Below, one piece after another: positions 15,603 through 26,091 of a DNA stretch of 64,000 nucleotides. The translations under genes were made by a program, and so were the position numbers. How positions within the stretch are numbered: the first letter of the stretch is position 1; every line of letters begins with the position of its first letter. The stretch lies in assembly GCA_035571835.1 (NCBI GenBank), contig DATNBU010000011.1, positions 248,001 to 312,000 of the forward strand, given 5' to 3'. Below the pieces are notes generated by a model, which saw only the letters and a program-made list of their open reading frames with translations, was not told the DNA's origin and searched no databases. The DNA comes from Candidatus Limnocylindrales bacterium (GTDB lineage: Bacteria > Desulfobacterota > Binatia > UBA1149 > CAITLU01).

Positions 15603-16895
15603 TCACGGAGCGGCCGCCATTCCCCGACATTCCCCGGGGAATGTTCGCGCACCGGCGAGATTGCTGCGCCTCGCATCCATGAAGGCGCGGCCGAAGTCGA
15701 GGTCCGCCTGATACTGGTTGTGTGCAGCGCAGCGCAGCTCGATGTTCTCGGGCGTAGGACGTCCGCCCGTCGCGAAGGGGACTCTGTGGTGGAACTCGAT
15801 GTTGCTGGTCTCGCGGCAGCGAAGTCCTCGGCCGTCTATGTAGCAGCAGCGCCCCGAGTCGCGTCGCCATACCTCGCGCCGCACGGCCGCGGGGATGGTC
15901 CGGGATCGCTGTTCTCGCTGCAATGCCGTCGTATCGGCCGCGGGCGTTGTGGCGGGTCGATCGGTGCATTCCGCGTTCGTCGATATGGTTGACCTCGGTC
16001 GATCGGGGCATTTTTCTTTCGTCGACGTCGTCGGCTGCGGTCGATCGGTGCACCCTGCCTTGCGCGAGAGTGTCCGGACGAGCAGCACGTCGATCGCACG
16101 ACTGATGATCGCGGCGGCATCGCGACCGGTCGACGAGCGGCCCAGCAGATCCTGTAGCGACCGAAGCTTGTCATGCGTTTCTTCGTCTACGGTGATCTCG
16201 ATTTTGTAACGACGCGGGCTGAGCGGAACGATTGGCTTCGGCACTTTTGCCGGCTGTGCTGACGGTGGAACGATCGCGAGGCCGACGACCGCGAAGTCTG
16301 TGGAGGCCGGCCGATTACTCGAGCAACCGACGGACTCGCGATCTGTCGAAGCGCACCGATCTCTCGCACCGCCGGCCTGTTCGCAATCCGTCGAAGTCGC
16401 GCTGGCCGCCACCGCCGGCCCAGTGTTCGCCGCGTCCGCACCGCGACGCCGCGGCATCGCACGAATACGCGACGCCACATCCGCTCGCGGCGCAAGCTCG
16501 GCAACCAGCCGCTCGACCTCGCGCGAGCTCTTGTGCCTCGCGCGCTCGAGCACTTGCAGGTGATTATCGGCCGTCAAATGCCTGGCCAGCAGATGGATCG
16601 CGCTCAGATGCAGTTCGCCGCGTGCGACCAGGTCGAGGACGACCGGAAAACGGCGCGCCGTACGCGCAGCCCAAAGCCGCTTGGCCGTAACCTGCTCCGA
16701 CATGTGGAAGCGCTCCATGCAGAAGCTGAACATGGAAGAGCAGGCATGCCTGGCCCAGAGCTTGCGCTCGTCGATCTCGGCGATCGCGACGAGTAGCGAC
16801 GCTGTCATACGACGGTCGCGGGCGACGAGGTGCTCGAAGTGATCGAGCAGTTCCTGTTCGGAGAGCTTTGCAATGCTGTTGAAGGATGTCGTCAT
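15603..16895 (-). CDS. HNH endonuclease with DUF222-like N-terminus and internal repeats
   Basis: A 430-residue protein. The N-terminal helical part (ARRFPVVLDLVARGELHLSA and following) is the type found in HNH proteins of soil bacteria. A middle segment YKIEITVDEETHDKLRSLQD resembles a structural DNA-binding helix pair. Between it and the nuclease are repeats of a C-T/P-DRP-x-STxSTxx unit. The C-terminal HNH domain includes the IEFHHRVPFATGG histidines (about 369-370) and CAAHN (about 392). It should nick or cut DNA with a metal ion. The last codons contain one copy of a palindromic 25-bp repeat whose second copy lies 5' of the gene. Confidence 0.8.
   Translation of the reverse strand: MTTSFNSIAKLSEQELLDHFEHLVARDRRMTASLLVAIAEIDERKLWARHACSSMFSFCMERFHMSEQVTAKRLWAARTARRFPVVLDLVARGELHLSAIHLLARHLTADNHLQVLERARHKSSREVERLVAELAPRADVASRIRAMPRRRGADAANTGPAVAASATSTDCEQAGGARDRCASTDRESVGCSSNRPASTDFAVVGLAIVPPSAQPAKVPKPIVPLSPRRYKIEITVDEETHDKLRSLQDLLGRSSTGRDAAAIISRAIDVLLVRTLSRKAGCTDRPQPTTSTKEKCPDRPRSTISTNAECTDRPATTPAADTTALQREQRSRTIPAAVRREVWRRDSGRCCYIDGRGLRCRETSNIEFHHRVPFATGGRPTPENIELRCAAHNQYQADLDFGRAFMDARRSNLAGARTFPGECRGMAAAP
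15627..15651. repeat. palindromic direct repeat, copy 1 (inside HNH 3' end)
   Basis: The perfect 18-bp palindrome ACATTCCCCGGGGAATGT is followed by TCGCGCA. The second copy is at 17332-17356 in the same orientation. A partial extra CATTCCCCG lies just before it. Confidence 0.8.
15955..16060. repeat. two to three diverged in-gene repeats of about 51 bp
   Basis: Units beginning GGTCGATCGGTGCA / GGTCGATCGGGGCA recur at about 51-base spacing within the HNH gene and encode the STxSTxxxCxDRP segments, a flexible, probably variable linker before the nuclease domain. Confidence 0.6.
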
Positions 16896-17480
16896 GACGA
16901 CGCTTGTAACATGGGTTTTTCAGGCGTCGTTCGTCCCAAGGACGCGACCGCTCAGAGACATGCGCCTGTCGCGACAAGCCGCGAGATCCAAGCGGCGTAA
17001 CGCTCGAAGTCGGCGAAAAAATCCGTGCGCTCCGTTTCGCTTCGTTATAGGCGACGTCAAGCGACGAAAATTCGCGTCAAGCGAAATCGACATCGCGACG
17101 ACGCTTCCATAACAAAAGTGGCATAGCCGGCCGTGATCCGCGCCCGACGCGGCGCGTGTTTTTCGACGAACTTTTCAGACCGATAGCCGGCCGCTGTCCG
17201 AGCCCGACGCCGCACGCATCCGAGTCGACGCCGCGCGCGTACGATCCGACAAACCTCCGGACCCACGCCGGTGCAGATGCTCAAAGACACCGATCATTCT
17301 GAGCACTGATGCATCGGACGAAACCTGGATCACATTCCCCGCGGAATGTTCGCGCAGCAGGCACATAGCGCGCTGGCCGTTCTGCGCATCGCAACAACAA
17401 GCCCATCGCAGCAGCGGCATCGACACGAGCCGGTGTCCAGCCGCCTGAATCAGGAAGGGCGGGCGTCGTGACCAGCCGCT
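16896..17480. other. 585-base gap between the HNH and MocR genes
   Basis: No convincing gene is seen: frames here are short and Arg-rich in every phase. It contains copy 2 of the palindromic repeat (17332-17356) and two similar stretches starting ATAGCCGGCCG (about 17124 and 17178). As both neighbours read leftwards, this must hold the HNH promoter. Confidence 0.6.
17332..17356. repeat. palindromic direct repeat, copy 2 (upstream of HNH gene)
   Basis: ACATTCCCCGCGGAATGT followed by TCGCGCA matches copy 1 at 15627 over 25 bases with one or two differences. The two copies bracket the HNH reading frame about 1.7 kb apart in direct orientation. Confidence 0.8.
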
Positions 17481-18980
17481 CTACATGAGATCGAGCGCAC
17501 GCCGAAGACGCTTGATCCCTTCACGAATCGTCTCTTCGCTGAGCGCCGCGTAGCCAAGCAGCAGCTCCGCGTGCGCGGGCGGCTTCGAGTAAAAAGGCCC
17601 CGCCGGATAAACCCCGACGCCGAGCTCACGACACGCCTGGCGTAGCCGCGTCACATCGCGCGCATCCATGTCCGGAATCTTCATCAGCACATGCAGGCCG
17701 GCGCTTGCACCGAGCACCTCGACGCGACCTGCCAGCTCGCTGTCGACGCTCTCGAGAAGGGCCCGACGCCGTGCGGCCGTTCTGGTGCGGGCCTTGCGGG
17801 CATGACGCTCGAGATGGCCTTCGGAGATGAAGTCGGCGAGCGCGAACTGCTCGATCGATGGAGTGCCGGTGTCGGCGAGCGCCTTGGCGTTGAGGCAGTA
17901 CGGCGCAAGCGCCGGCGGTGCGATCAGCCACCCGATCCGCAGCGACGGAAACAGCAGCTTGGATGCGGTTCCGGTGTAGATCACGCGTCCGCTGCGATCG
18001 AGCGCCTGCAGGCATTCGATCGGCTTGCCGTCGAAACGGAACTCCCCGTCGTAGTCGTCTTCGAGCACGTAGCTCTCGTGCCGCGTGGCCCAGTCGATCA
18101 GCGCGAGGCGTCGCGCCAGCGAAAGCACGGCGCCGGTCGGGTACTGATGCGACGGCGTCACGCAGACAAGGCGCGCGTCCTCGACATGCTCGAGGTCGTC
18201 GGTGCGCAGCCCGTGCTCGTCGACGCCGATGTGCACGAGACTCGCCCCTGCAGCGTTCAAGCAGAACGAAAAGCCGGTGTAATGCGGCTCCTCGATGACG
18301 ACCGGATCTCCGGGATTGACGAGCAGCCGTGCGACCAGGTCGACGGCCTGCTGCGAGCCGTGCACGATGACGATGTCGTCCGGTGAACAGACGACGCCGC
18401 GCGCGCGGCCAAGATATCCGGCCAGCGCTTCGCGAAGCTCGGCGGCGCCGCCGGGCGGCTGATACGCGAGACGCCGCGCAGAAAGCCGGCGCGCGCGGCG
18501 GCCGAGAATCCGCGACCATGCGTCCATCGGAAGGTCGGAGAACGACGGTTCTCCGTAACGGAAGTCGTACGGCAGAAGCTCGGGCCACGGGCTCCACGAT
18601 GCGCGGCCCGGTGGAGCGACGAGCGAGAGACGTTCGCCGAGCGACGACAGGCGAGGCTGTGCGCCGCCCAGGGACGAAACCGTAGACGCGGAGCCGAGCG
18701 TACGCGGGCCGCGCGGCGGTTGGGGTAGCTCGGACGCGACGTAAGTTCCCGATCCTACGCGCCCGCTCGCGTAGCCTTCCGCTACGAGCTGGTCGATCGC
18801 CTGCAGGACGGTGTTGCGCGACAGGCCGAGCTCGCGCGCAAACGAACGCGTCGACGGAAGCCGCTCGTCCGGCCCGAGACGCCCGTCGAGGATCGACGCG
18901 CGCAGTGCACGGTAGAGCTGGCGATGAAGGGCGCCTTCGCCGTCGAGTTTGACCCACAGCACGCGCGCAAGCGGTACCAT
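17481..18980 (-). CDS. MocR/PdxR-type transcription regulator
   Basis: A 499-residue fusion of a GntR winged helix (1-80, with LPSTRSFARELGLSRNTVLQA) to a fold-type I aminotransferase domain. The PLP-binding lysine is Lys341 in TGTASKLLFPSLRIGW; the EDDYDGEFR motif lies at 307-315. MocR proteins regulate neighbouring genes in response to PLP or an amine/amino-acid ligand. It is divergent from the double SnoaL gene and GNAT gene, the likely targets, with about 90 bases between the starts. Confidence 0.92.
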   Translation of the reverse strand: MVPLARVLWVKLDGEGALHRQLYRALRASILDGRLGPDERLPSTRSFARELGLSRNTVLQAIDQLVAEGYASGRVGSGTYVASELPQPPRGPRTLGSASTVSSLGGAQPRLSSLGERLSLVAPPGRASWSPWPELLPYDFRYGEPSFSDLPMDAWSRILGRRARRLSARRLAYQPPGGAAELREALAGYLGRARGVVCSPDDIVIVHGSQQAVDLVARLLVNPGDPVVIEEPHYTGFSFCLNAAGASLVHIGVDEHGLRTDDLEHVEDARLVCVTPSHQYPTGAVLSLARRLALIDWATRHESYVLEDDYDGEFRFDGKPIECLQALDRSGRVIYTGTASKLLFPSLRIGWLIAPPALAPYCLNAKALADTGTPSIEQFALADFISEGHLERHARKARTRTAARRRALLESVDSELAGRVEVLGASAGLHVLMKIPDMDARDVTRLRQACRELGVGVYPAGPFYSKPPAHAELLLGYAALSEETIREGIKRLRRALDLM

Positions 18981-19072
18981 GAAGTTTAAAGAATGTGGAT
19001 CTCGCCGGGGAGCCGCTGGCGGGCGATAGTTGCGGCACCTGAGACGCCGCGATGGCGAAGGAGACGACCGCG

Positions 19073-20083
19073 ATGACGACAGCCGCCGCCCGATCCACCG
19101 AACCGAACGAGACCCCGAGCGATTTGCTGAGCCTGTTCGGCTACATGCGCGACTTCGAAGTCGCCTACGTGATGGACGAATGGAGCGTCCTCGAGCCGCA
19201 CTTCCATGAGGACGCCATCCATCGGATCGATGGTGGAGCGCTGCCGCTCGGTGTCGGCGGGACGGGACGCGAGGCGGTGATTGCGGGGCTTCGCGCCGGG
19301 GTGAATGCCGTCGACCGGCGCTTCGACGCGCGCATTCCCGAGATCGTCGACGGGCCGGTCACGCGCGACGACGGCATCTGGATGCGCTTCGAGCTGACGC
19401 TTCGTCGCGCCGGCGTGCCGGATCTCGTCGTGCACGGCGAACACCTCGCGCGCTATCGCGACGGCCGCATCGAAGCGTTGAGCGAGAAAGTCGCGCCCGG
19501 CGAGGCTGCGCGCGTTGCGGCTTTTCTTGTCGAGCACGACGGCGCGCTTCGGCCCGCCGGCTCGGCGTTCGCGCCGCCGTCGACTGGCGACGCTGCGCTT
19601 CTCGAAGCGGCGATGGGCCGCTCTCTTGTGCGCTGCTACGGCGGTGCCAAGAGCGAGCAGGATGCGGCCGCCGCGCTTGCGGTCTGCGATCCCGGATTTT
19701 CGATCGAGACCATCGCGTTCGGCATCACGTCGCGCGACCGCGAAGACACGCATGCGCAGCTCGAGGCCTTCTTCGCGGCGTTCCCCGATTATCGCGTCAC
19801 GCTCGAAGGCTTCGCGACCGGGCCCGGCGTCGTCACGTGCTGGGGACGCGCGCGCATGACGTTCGGCGGAGATTTTCTCGGCTATCGTGCGACCGGCCGC
19901 AGCGCGGACGCTGCGATCTTCTGCGTGTTCGGACTTGCCGGCGGCACGCTTGCGAGTGAACGCTTCTTCTTCGACCTTGCGGCGTTCTGCGACCAGATCG
20001 GCGTCCCGGTCGCAGAGCTGTCGACAAGCCTCGGACTGCTTCGCGAAGCCGACGCGACTCGAGAGGCGACTGCGGCGGCATGA
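19073..20083 (+). CDS. tandem SnoaL-like / NTF2-fold protein
   Basis: A 336-residue protein made of two NTF2-like halves. The first (about 20-150) starts LLSLFGYMRDFEVAYVMDEW and has the HFHEDAIHRID turn. The second (about 180-310) has the EDTHAQLEAFFAAFPDYRVTLEG segment typical of SnoaL-type ester cyclases and lyases. Each half would form a cone-shaped pocket. AAGGAG lies 9 bases before the ATG at 19073, so that start is preferred over 19052. Its stop overlaps the GNAT start as ATGA. Divergent from the MocR gene. Substrate unknown, perhaps an amine-derived or polyketide-like molecule. Confidence 0.78.
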   Translation: MTTAAARSTEPNETPSDLLSLFGYMRDFEVAYVMDEWSVLEPHFHEDAIHRIDGGALPLGVGGTGREAVIAGLRAGVNAVDRRFDARIPEIVDGPVTRDDGIWMRFELTLRRAGVPDLVVHGEHLARYRDGRIEALSEKVAPGEAARVAAFLVEHDGALRPAGSAFAPPSTGDAALLEAAMGRSLVRCYGGAKSEQDAAAALAVCDPGFSIETIAFGITSRDREDTHAQLEAFFAAFPDYRVTLEGFATGPGVVTCWGRARMTFGGDFLGYRATGRSADAAIFCVFGLAGGTLASERFFFDLAAFCDQIGVPVAELSTSLGLLREADATREATAAA

Positions 20084-20766
20084 GCATTCGACCGTCCGCT
20101 GAAGAAAAGCCCGCGAGCGATTCCGGCAGCGTTCGCATTCGCGACGCGCGGCGTGACGACGTGCCGCTGATTGCGCAGGTTCTCGAGATGGCCGGCCGCG
20201 GTCATCTCGAGCGCGGCCCTTGGAACCTGATCTATCCCGATCCGGTCGAGCTCATGCGCGCGCTCGAGCATTTCGCCGGCGGCGCGACCAGAACCTGGTG
20301 TCACCATTCACTGTTCCATGTCGCCGAGCAGGGCGGCGTCGCGTCGGCGGCACTCGTCACATTCGAGCCGGCCGAGCTCGGCGATACGTCGCTCGCAATT
20401 CCTCTGTACGAGTCGTTCTCGCTGCTCGGCTGGACGCCGGAAAGGATCGCAGGCGTGGGGCCGCTCGTCGCGCCTTATCTCGAATGCTTTCCGGACATGC
20501 CGGCCGGCACGTGGATCGTCGAGAATGTCGGCACGCTCGAGTCGGCGCGGCGGCAAGGCCTCGTGCGCCTTCTGCTCGAACGCGCTGTCGAGCTCGGGCG
20601 CGAGCGCGGATGGAAACAGGCGCAGATCTCGTGCCTGATCGGCAATGACCCGGCGCAGCGGGCGTACGAGCGCGCCGGGTTTGAGGTCGTCGAGGAGCGT
20701 CGCAGCGCGGCGTTCGAGAAACTGATCGGAGCACCGGGATTTTCGCGCATGACGCGCAGGCTTTGA
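20080..20766 (+). CDS. GNAT-family N-acetyltransferase
   Basis: A 228-residue protein with an acetyl-CoA binding core: WIVENVGTLESARRQGLVRLLLERAV (motif A, loop RRQGLV) and NDPAQRAYERAGFEVVEERR (motif B). It should acetylate an amine. Translation is coupled to the double SnoaL protein through an ATGA overlap, so both likely act on one small-molecule pathway controlled by the MocR regulator. Unusually for GNATs there is a long N-terminal insert (about 55-115). Confidence 0.85.
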   Translation: MSIRPSAEEKPASDSGSVRIRDARRDDVPLIAQVLEMAGRGHLERGPWNLIYPDPVELMRALEHFAGGATRTWCHHSLFHVAEQGGVASAALVTFEPAELGDTSLAIPLYESFSLLGWTPERIAGVGPLVAPYLECFPDMPAGTWIVENVGTLESARRQGLVRLLLERAVELGRERGWKQAQISCLIGNDPAQRAYERAGFEVVEERRSAAFEKLIGAPGFSRMTRRL

Positions 20767-20854
20767 CCAGGCATGAAACGCCAGGAATCCAGGCGCGAAC
20801 GGAACAGAGTGCACCAGCAAGAGCAGAGCATGCCGTGACAGAAATGGAGGCCTC

Positions 20855-21754
20855 ATGAACAGCAGCAACGGCACGGACCCCGCGAAGACGTATCGGTCCG
20901 CGGCAGTCGAGCATCACGATCTCGGCGACGCATCGCTCGCCGTGAGAAGGTTCGGCAGCGGACCCGCGCTGGTGTTCATTCACGGATTTCCGACGCACGG
21001 GTATACGTGGCGTTTCCTGCTTCCGGAGCTCGCGAAGAATTTCACGTGCTACACGGTGGATCTTGCCGGCCTCGGCGACAGCAGGTTCGACGCACGCACC
21101 GATTTCCGTTTCACCGCGCAGGCACGCCGCGTCGCCGAGCTTCTCGCGAAGCTCGGCATCGAGCGCTGCGCGCTCGTCGCGCACGACACCGGTGCGACCA
21201 TCGCGCGCCTCGTCGCGCTCGCGGAGCCGTCGCGCGTCAGGCGACAGGCACTGATCAACACGGAAATTCCGGGTCACCGTCCGCCATGGATTCCGCTCTA
21301 CTGCAGGACCGCGAAGCTTCCCGGCGCCGCGCTGTCATTCCGCCCGCTTCTGTCATCGAAGTGGTACGTGCGCTCTGGGATGGGATTCGGCGCGTTCTAC
21401 TCGGATCACAGCCTGTTCGACGATCCGACGCGTCTCGGCCCCTACCTCGATCCGCTGCTGTCATCGCGGGAGCGCATGAACGGCATGCTCGGATATCTGA
21501 CCGGCATCGAGTGGAACGTGGTCGATGGTCTGAAGGAGCGCCACGCGTCGCTCCAGGGACCGACGCTGCTTCTGTGGGGTGAGGACGACGTGACGTTCCC
21601 CGTCGCATACGCTGAGCGTATGGTTCCGGAGTTTGCCGGCCGCGCGAAGCTCGTTCGCATCCCGCGAGCGTCGCTGATGCCGCACGAAGAGCGGCCGGAG
21701 GCGGTGCTGGAAAGCCTCGCGCCGTTTCTCGCGGAGTACGCGGCCTCGGCCTGA
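20855..21754 (+). CDS. alpha/beta hydrolase with aspartate nucleophile (dehalogenase/epoxide-hydrolase type)
   Basis: A 299-residue alpha/beta hydrolase with GGAGG five bases before the ATG. The oxyanion region is HGFPTHGY (43-50). The nucleophile position in VAHDTGAT is Asp111, not Ser, so the enzyme belongs with haloalkane dehalogenases and epoxide hydrolases, which form an ester on Asp and hydrolyse it. A cap region follows, then an acidic WGEDD turn and the catalytic His in LMPHEERPE. The substrate is probably a haloalkane, haloacid or epoxide, but cap residues do not decide which. Confidence 0.82.
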   Translation: MNSSNGTDPAKTYRSAAVEHHDLGDASLAVRRFGSGPALVFIHGFPTHGYTWRFLLPELAKNFTCYTVDLAGLGDSRFDARTDFRFTAQARRVAELLAKLGIERCALVAHDTGATIARLVALAEPSRVRRQALINTEIPGHRPPWIPLYCRTAKLPGAALSFRPLLSSKWYVRSGMGFGAFYSDHSLFDDPTRLGPYLDPLLSSRERMNGMLGYLTGIEWNVVDGLKERHASLQGPTLLLWGEDDVTFPVAYAERMVPEFAGRAKLVRIPRASLMPHEERPEAVLESLAPFLAEYAASA

Positions 21755-21765
21755 CGCATACCGTG

Positions 21766-21790
21766 AAAATCGGGGACAGACACTGATTTT
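21766..21790. repeat. GGGGACAG intergenic repeat, word A (single arm)
   Basis: AAAATCGGGGACAGACACTG followed by ATTTT begins 12 bases after the hydrolase stop. No inverted partner is nearby. Confidence 0.8.
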
Positions 21791-21904
21791 GTGGCTTTCG
21801 CCTGACGCGGATTGCGTGCACGACCCAGGTCTTCGGCTGCCGCTGCGTTCACGCCCGCTTCACGCAGCATTGCGAACCGCGGTCCCGGCGATATAAGCCA
21901 CTCC

Positions 21905-22717
21905 ATGGCAGACGACAGGCGGATCGGCGAAACGGTTCTCATCACAGGGGCTTCGACCGGCATCGGACGCGAGATCGCGAAAGAGTTCGCGTCGCGCGGC
22001 TACAATCTCGTGCTGGTCGCCCGCAACGAAGCCAGGCTTCAGGTGCTTGCGCGCGAGCTCGCGACGGAATTTCCGATCACGGCGCGCGTGATCCCGGCGG
22101 ATCTGGCGACGGCCGATGGTCCGTCACGGGTGTTCCGCGCAGTCAGCGGTCAGGGCATCGCCATCGATATCCTCGTCAACAACGCGGGCATCATGCACTA
22201 CTCGCCGTTCGTCGAGCAGGGAACCGAGAAGAGCCTGGAGATCGTGCGGCTGAACGTCCTCGCGCTCACCGCAATGACGAACCTCTTCCTGCAGCCGATG
22301 GTTGCGCGCGGCCGCGGCCGCGTTCTCAACGTCGCCTCGGTGGCCGCGTTCCAGCCGACGCCGCTGATCGCCGTCTACGGCGCGACCAAGGCTTATGTGC
22401 TGTCACTGACCGAAGCTCTCTCCGCCGAGCTCAGCGGCACGGGCGTCACGATCACGGCGCTGTGCCCGGGCTTCACGTCGACCGAGATGCTCGACAAGTT
22501 TGCCGACGAAGCCGGCGACAACGTGATTCCGGAGTTCCTCAAGCTCGACGCCGCGGCCGTCGCGCGCGAAGGCGTCGATGCGTGCCTCGAAGGCACGACG
22601 ATTCAGGTCAACGGGCTGACGTACAAATTTTTGCTGATGCTCGAGAGCTGGCAGCCGCGCTGGGTGATCCGCACGGTCGGCGGGATCGTTTCGCGAGCAT
22701 TTCGGCCCGCGCCGTAA
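21905..22717 (+). CDS. short-chain dehydrogenase (DltE/SadH-like)
   Basis: A 270-residue classical SDR with TGASTGIG (14-21), NNAG (92-95), catalytic Ser145, Tyr158 and Lys162 in YGATK. The C-terminal FLLMLESWQPRWVIRTVGGI is hydrophobic, as in membrane-associated SDRs that act on lipids. The ATG at 21905 is chosen because the frame upstream is repeat and non-coding. Substrate unknown. A single word B repeat separates its end from thiC. Confidence 0.88.
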   Translation: MADDRRIGETVLITGASTGIGREIAKEFASRGYNLVLVARNEARLQVLARELATEFPITARVIPADLATADGPSRVFRAVSGQGIAIDILVNNAGIMHYSPFVEQGTEKSLEIVRLNVLALTAMTNLFLQPMVARGRGRVLNVASVAAFQPTPLIAVYGATKAYVLSLTEALSAELSGTGVTITALCPGFTSTEMLDKFADEAGDNVIPEFLKLDAAAVAREGVDACLEGTTIQVNGLTYKFLLMLESWQPRWVIRTVGGIVSRAFRPAP

Positions 22718-22753
22718 GCGAAAAACTGGAACTCAGGTTTTCCGCGCAGTTAC

Positions 22754-22776
22754 AAAAATGTACCTGTCCCCTTTTT
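22754..22776. repeat. GGGGACAG intergenic repeat, word B (inverted single arm)
   Basis: AAAATGTACCTGTCCCC followed by TTTTT ends directly at the thiC stop codon (22777), between the convergent SDR and thiC genes. On the minus strand it reads GGGGACAGGTACATTTT. Confidence 0.8.
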
Positions 22777-24483
<1,707 letters not shown>

Positions 24484-24620
24484 TCAACGTGACCTGACGC
24501 CGGTGTTCGGCCTTCACCGGTGCCTTGACTCCTTCGCGCAGCCGCAGCAGAACGCCGCCCGAGCGGCGTAGGCCGCGACAATTTCCGGAGCTGTTCCGGT
24601 TTTGTCGGAAGGGGACTTTG

Positions 24621-25433
24621 TTGACCCGCATCGTTTCGTGGAACATCAACGGCATTCGCGCGTCGGCGAAGAGCGGCTTCTTCGACTTCCTGGAACGCGA
24701 GCTGCCCGACATCCTGTGCCTGCAGGAGATCAAGGCGCGTCCCGATCAGATCGCCGCCGAACATCTCGAGCGCCTGGAAAAACTCGGCTACACGGCGCAC
24801 TGGCATCCGGCGACCAAGGCCGGCTACAGCGGCGTCGCGACGCTGTCGCGCAAACAGCCGCTGTTCGTCACCTACGGTCTCGACTTCGAGCGAGAGGAAG
24901 GCCGCATCCTCGTCTCCGAGCACGGCGACTTCACGCTGTACAACATCTACTTCCCGAACGGTCGCCAGACGCCGAGCGGGCCTGATCCGGAGCGCCTGGC
25001 TTTCAAGCTCGCGTTCTACGAGTCGGTCCTCGAAGTGCTCGAGGAGGAACGCGCCGAAGGAAAGCACCTCGTCGTCTGTGGCGACTTCAACACCGCGCAC
25101 GAAGAGATCGACATCGCGCGCCCGCAGGAGAACCGCGGCACGACCGGATTCCTGTCCGAGGAGCGCGCGGCGCTCGGCAAGTACATGAAGACGGGGTGGA
25201 TCGATACGTTCCGCCACTTCCACCCGGCCCGGCTATACGAGGGCCGCGCGCCGCATGAGCGCGACTACACGTGGTGGTCCAACCGCATCGGCGTCCGTGA
25301 ACGGAACATCGGCTGGAGGATCGACTATCACTTCGTGAACAGGGAGTTTCTGCCGGCGGTAAAGGCCGCGGCGATCTGGGACGAGGTTTACGGCTCGGAC
25401 CATTGTCCGGTCGTCGTGGACCTCAATGTGTGA
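24621..25433 (+). CDS. xth: exodeoxyribonuclease III
   Basis: A 270-residue AP endonuclease/3'-5' exonuclease for base-excision repair. Catalytic motifs of the exonuclease III group are intact: SWNINGIRA, CLQEIK (metal Glu), CGDFNTAHEEIDIA, WRIDYHF and GSDHCPVVV (general base Asp-His). No ATG fits the family N-terminus; the TTG at 24621, six bases after GGAAGGGG, gives LTRIVSWN. A longer upstream frame is Arg/Pro-rich and rejected. It diverges from thiC with about 210 bases between starts. Confidence 0.93.
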   Translation: MTRIVSWNINGIRASAKSGFFDFLERELPDILCLQEIKARPDQIAAEHLERLEKLGYTAHWHPATKAGYSGVATLSRKQPLFVTYGLDFEREEGRILVSEHGDFTLYNIYFPNGRQTPSGPDPERLAFKLAFYESVLEVLEEERAEGKHLVVCGDFNTAHEEIDIARPQENRGTTGFLSEERAALGKYMKTGWIDTFRHFHPARLYEGRAPHERDYTWWSNRIGVRERNIGWRIDYHFVNREFLPAVKAAAIWDEVYGSDHCPVVVDLNV

Positions 25434-25514
25434 CGGCTGCTACATGCGACCGGAGCGGTCGGACGGTCGATCGATCGGGTGGGTCGAGATCCAGCGGCTC
25501 GATCAGCGGCTCGA

Positions 25515-25856
25515 TCAGACGAGAGGGCGCGGCCTCTGCCGGCGCCGTCTCGGCGGATTGCGGAACTGAATCTCCGGCGGACCGTGCCGCCGCGCCGGCA
25601 CATTGATGCTGACCAGGGCCGCGCCGCATACGACGGTGAAGACCATCACCGCGAACAGGATCCCGTAGGTCATGATGTCGGGAAGCCCGGAAAGAAGATG
25701 AAGAGCGAGAACCGTGGTGCACAGCAGCACCAGCATTCCGATCAGGAAAAAGCCGAGCGCCGTCGCTGCGTCGTTCTCGTTTCGAGTAAGACCCGGAATC
25801 AGCTGTTTTGCTTCCACGTTTCCACCCCCCGGTGGTAAGCGGTCACTTTGCGCCAT
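25515..25856 (-). CDS. small inner-membrane protein of unknown function
   Basis: A 113-residue protein starting at ATG 25856 behind GGGAGGAATT. After a hydrophilic N-terminus (about 1-35) come two membrane helices, ALGFFLIGMLVLLCTTVLAL and ILFAVMVFTVVCGAALVSI, and a strongly basic tail rich in Arg and Pro. It is convergent with the exonuclease III gene. No family recognised. Confidence 0.7.
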   Translation of the reverse strand: MAQSDRLPPGGGNVEAKQLIPGLTRNENDAATALGFFLIGMLVLLCTTVLALHLLSGLPDIMTYGILFAVMVFTVVCGAALVSINVPARRHGPPEIQFRNPPRRRRQRPRPLV

Positions 25857-26091
25857 GACCAAAATTCCTCCCCGCGCACTGCTTACATTAGAAAAGGTAG
25901 ACGCGACGCGCAAGCAGCCTGGGCCCTCGATTGAGAAAATACTCAGGCTCCTGTGAGGGGCTTGCTAGCGCCATGAGCCGACATTCAGATTTCTGCAAAG
26001 GTGATATGCGCGCCGGATGCGCACACTGGAAGCTCGATTCAGCAGCCGGCGCACAGCCTGAACAGCGCGCAGAGAACTGAGAGGAGTTTCG

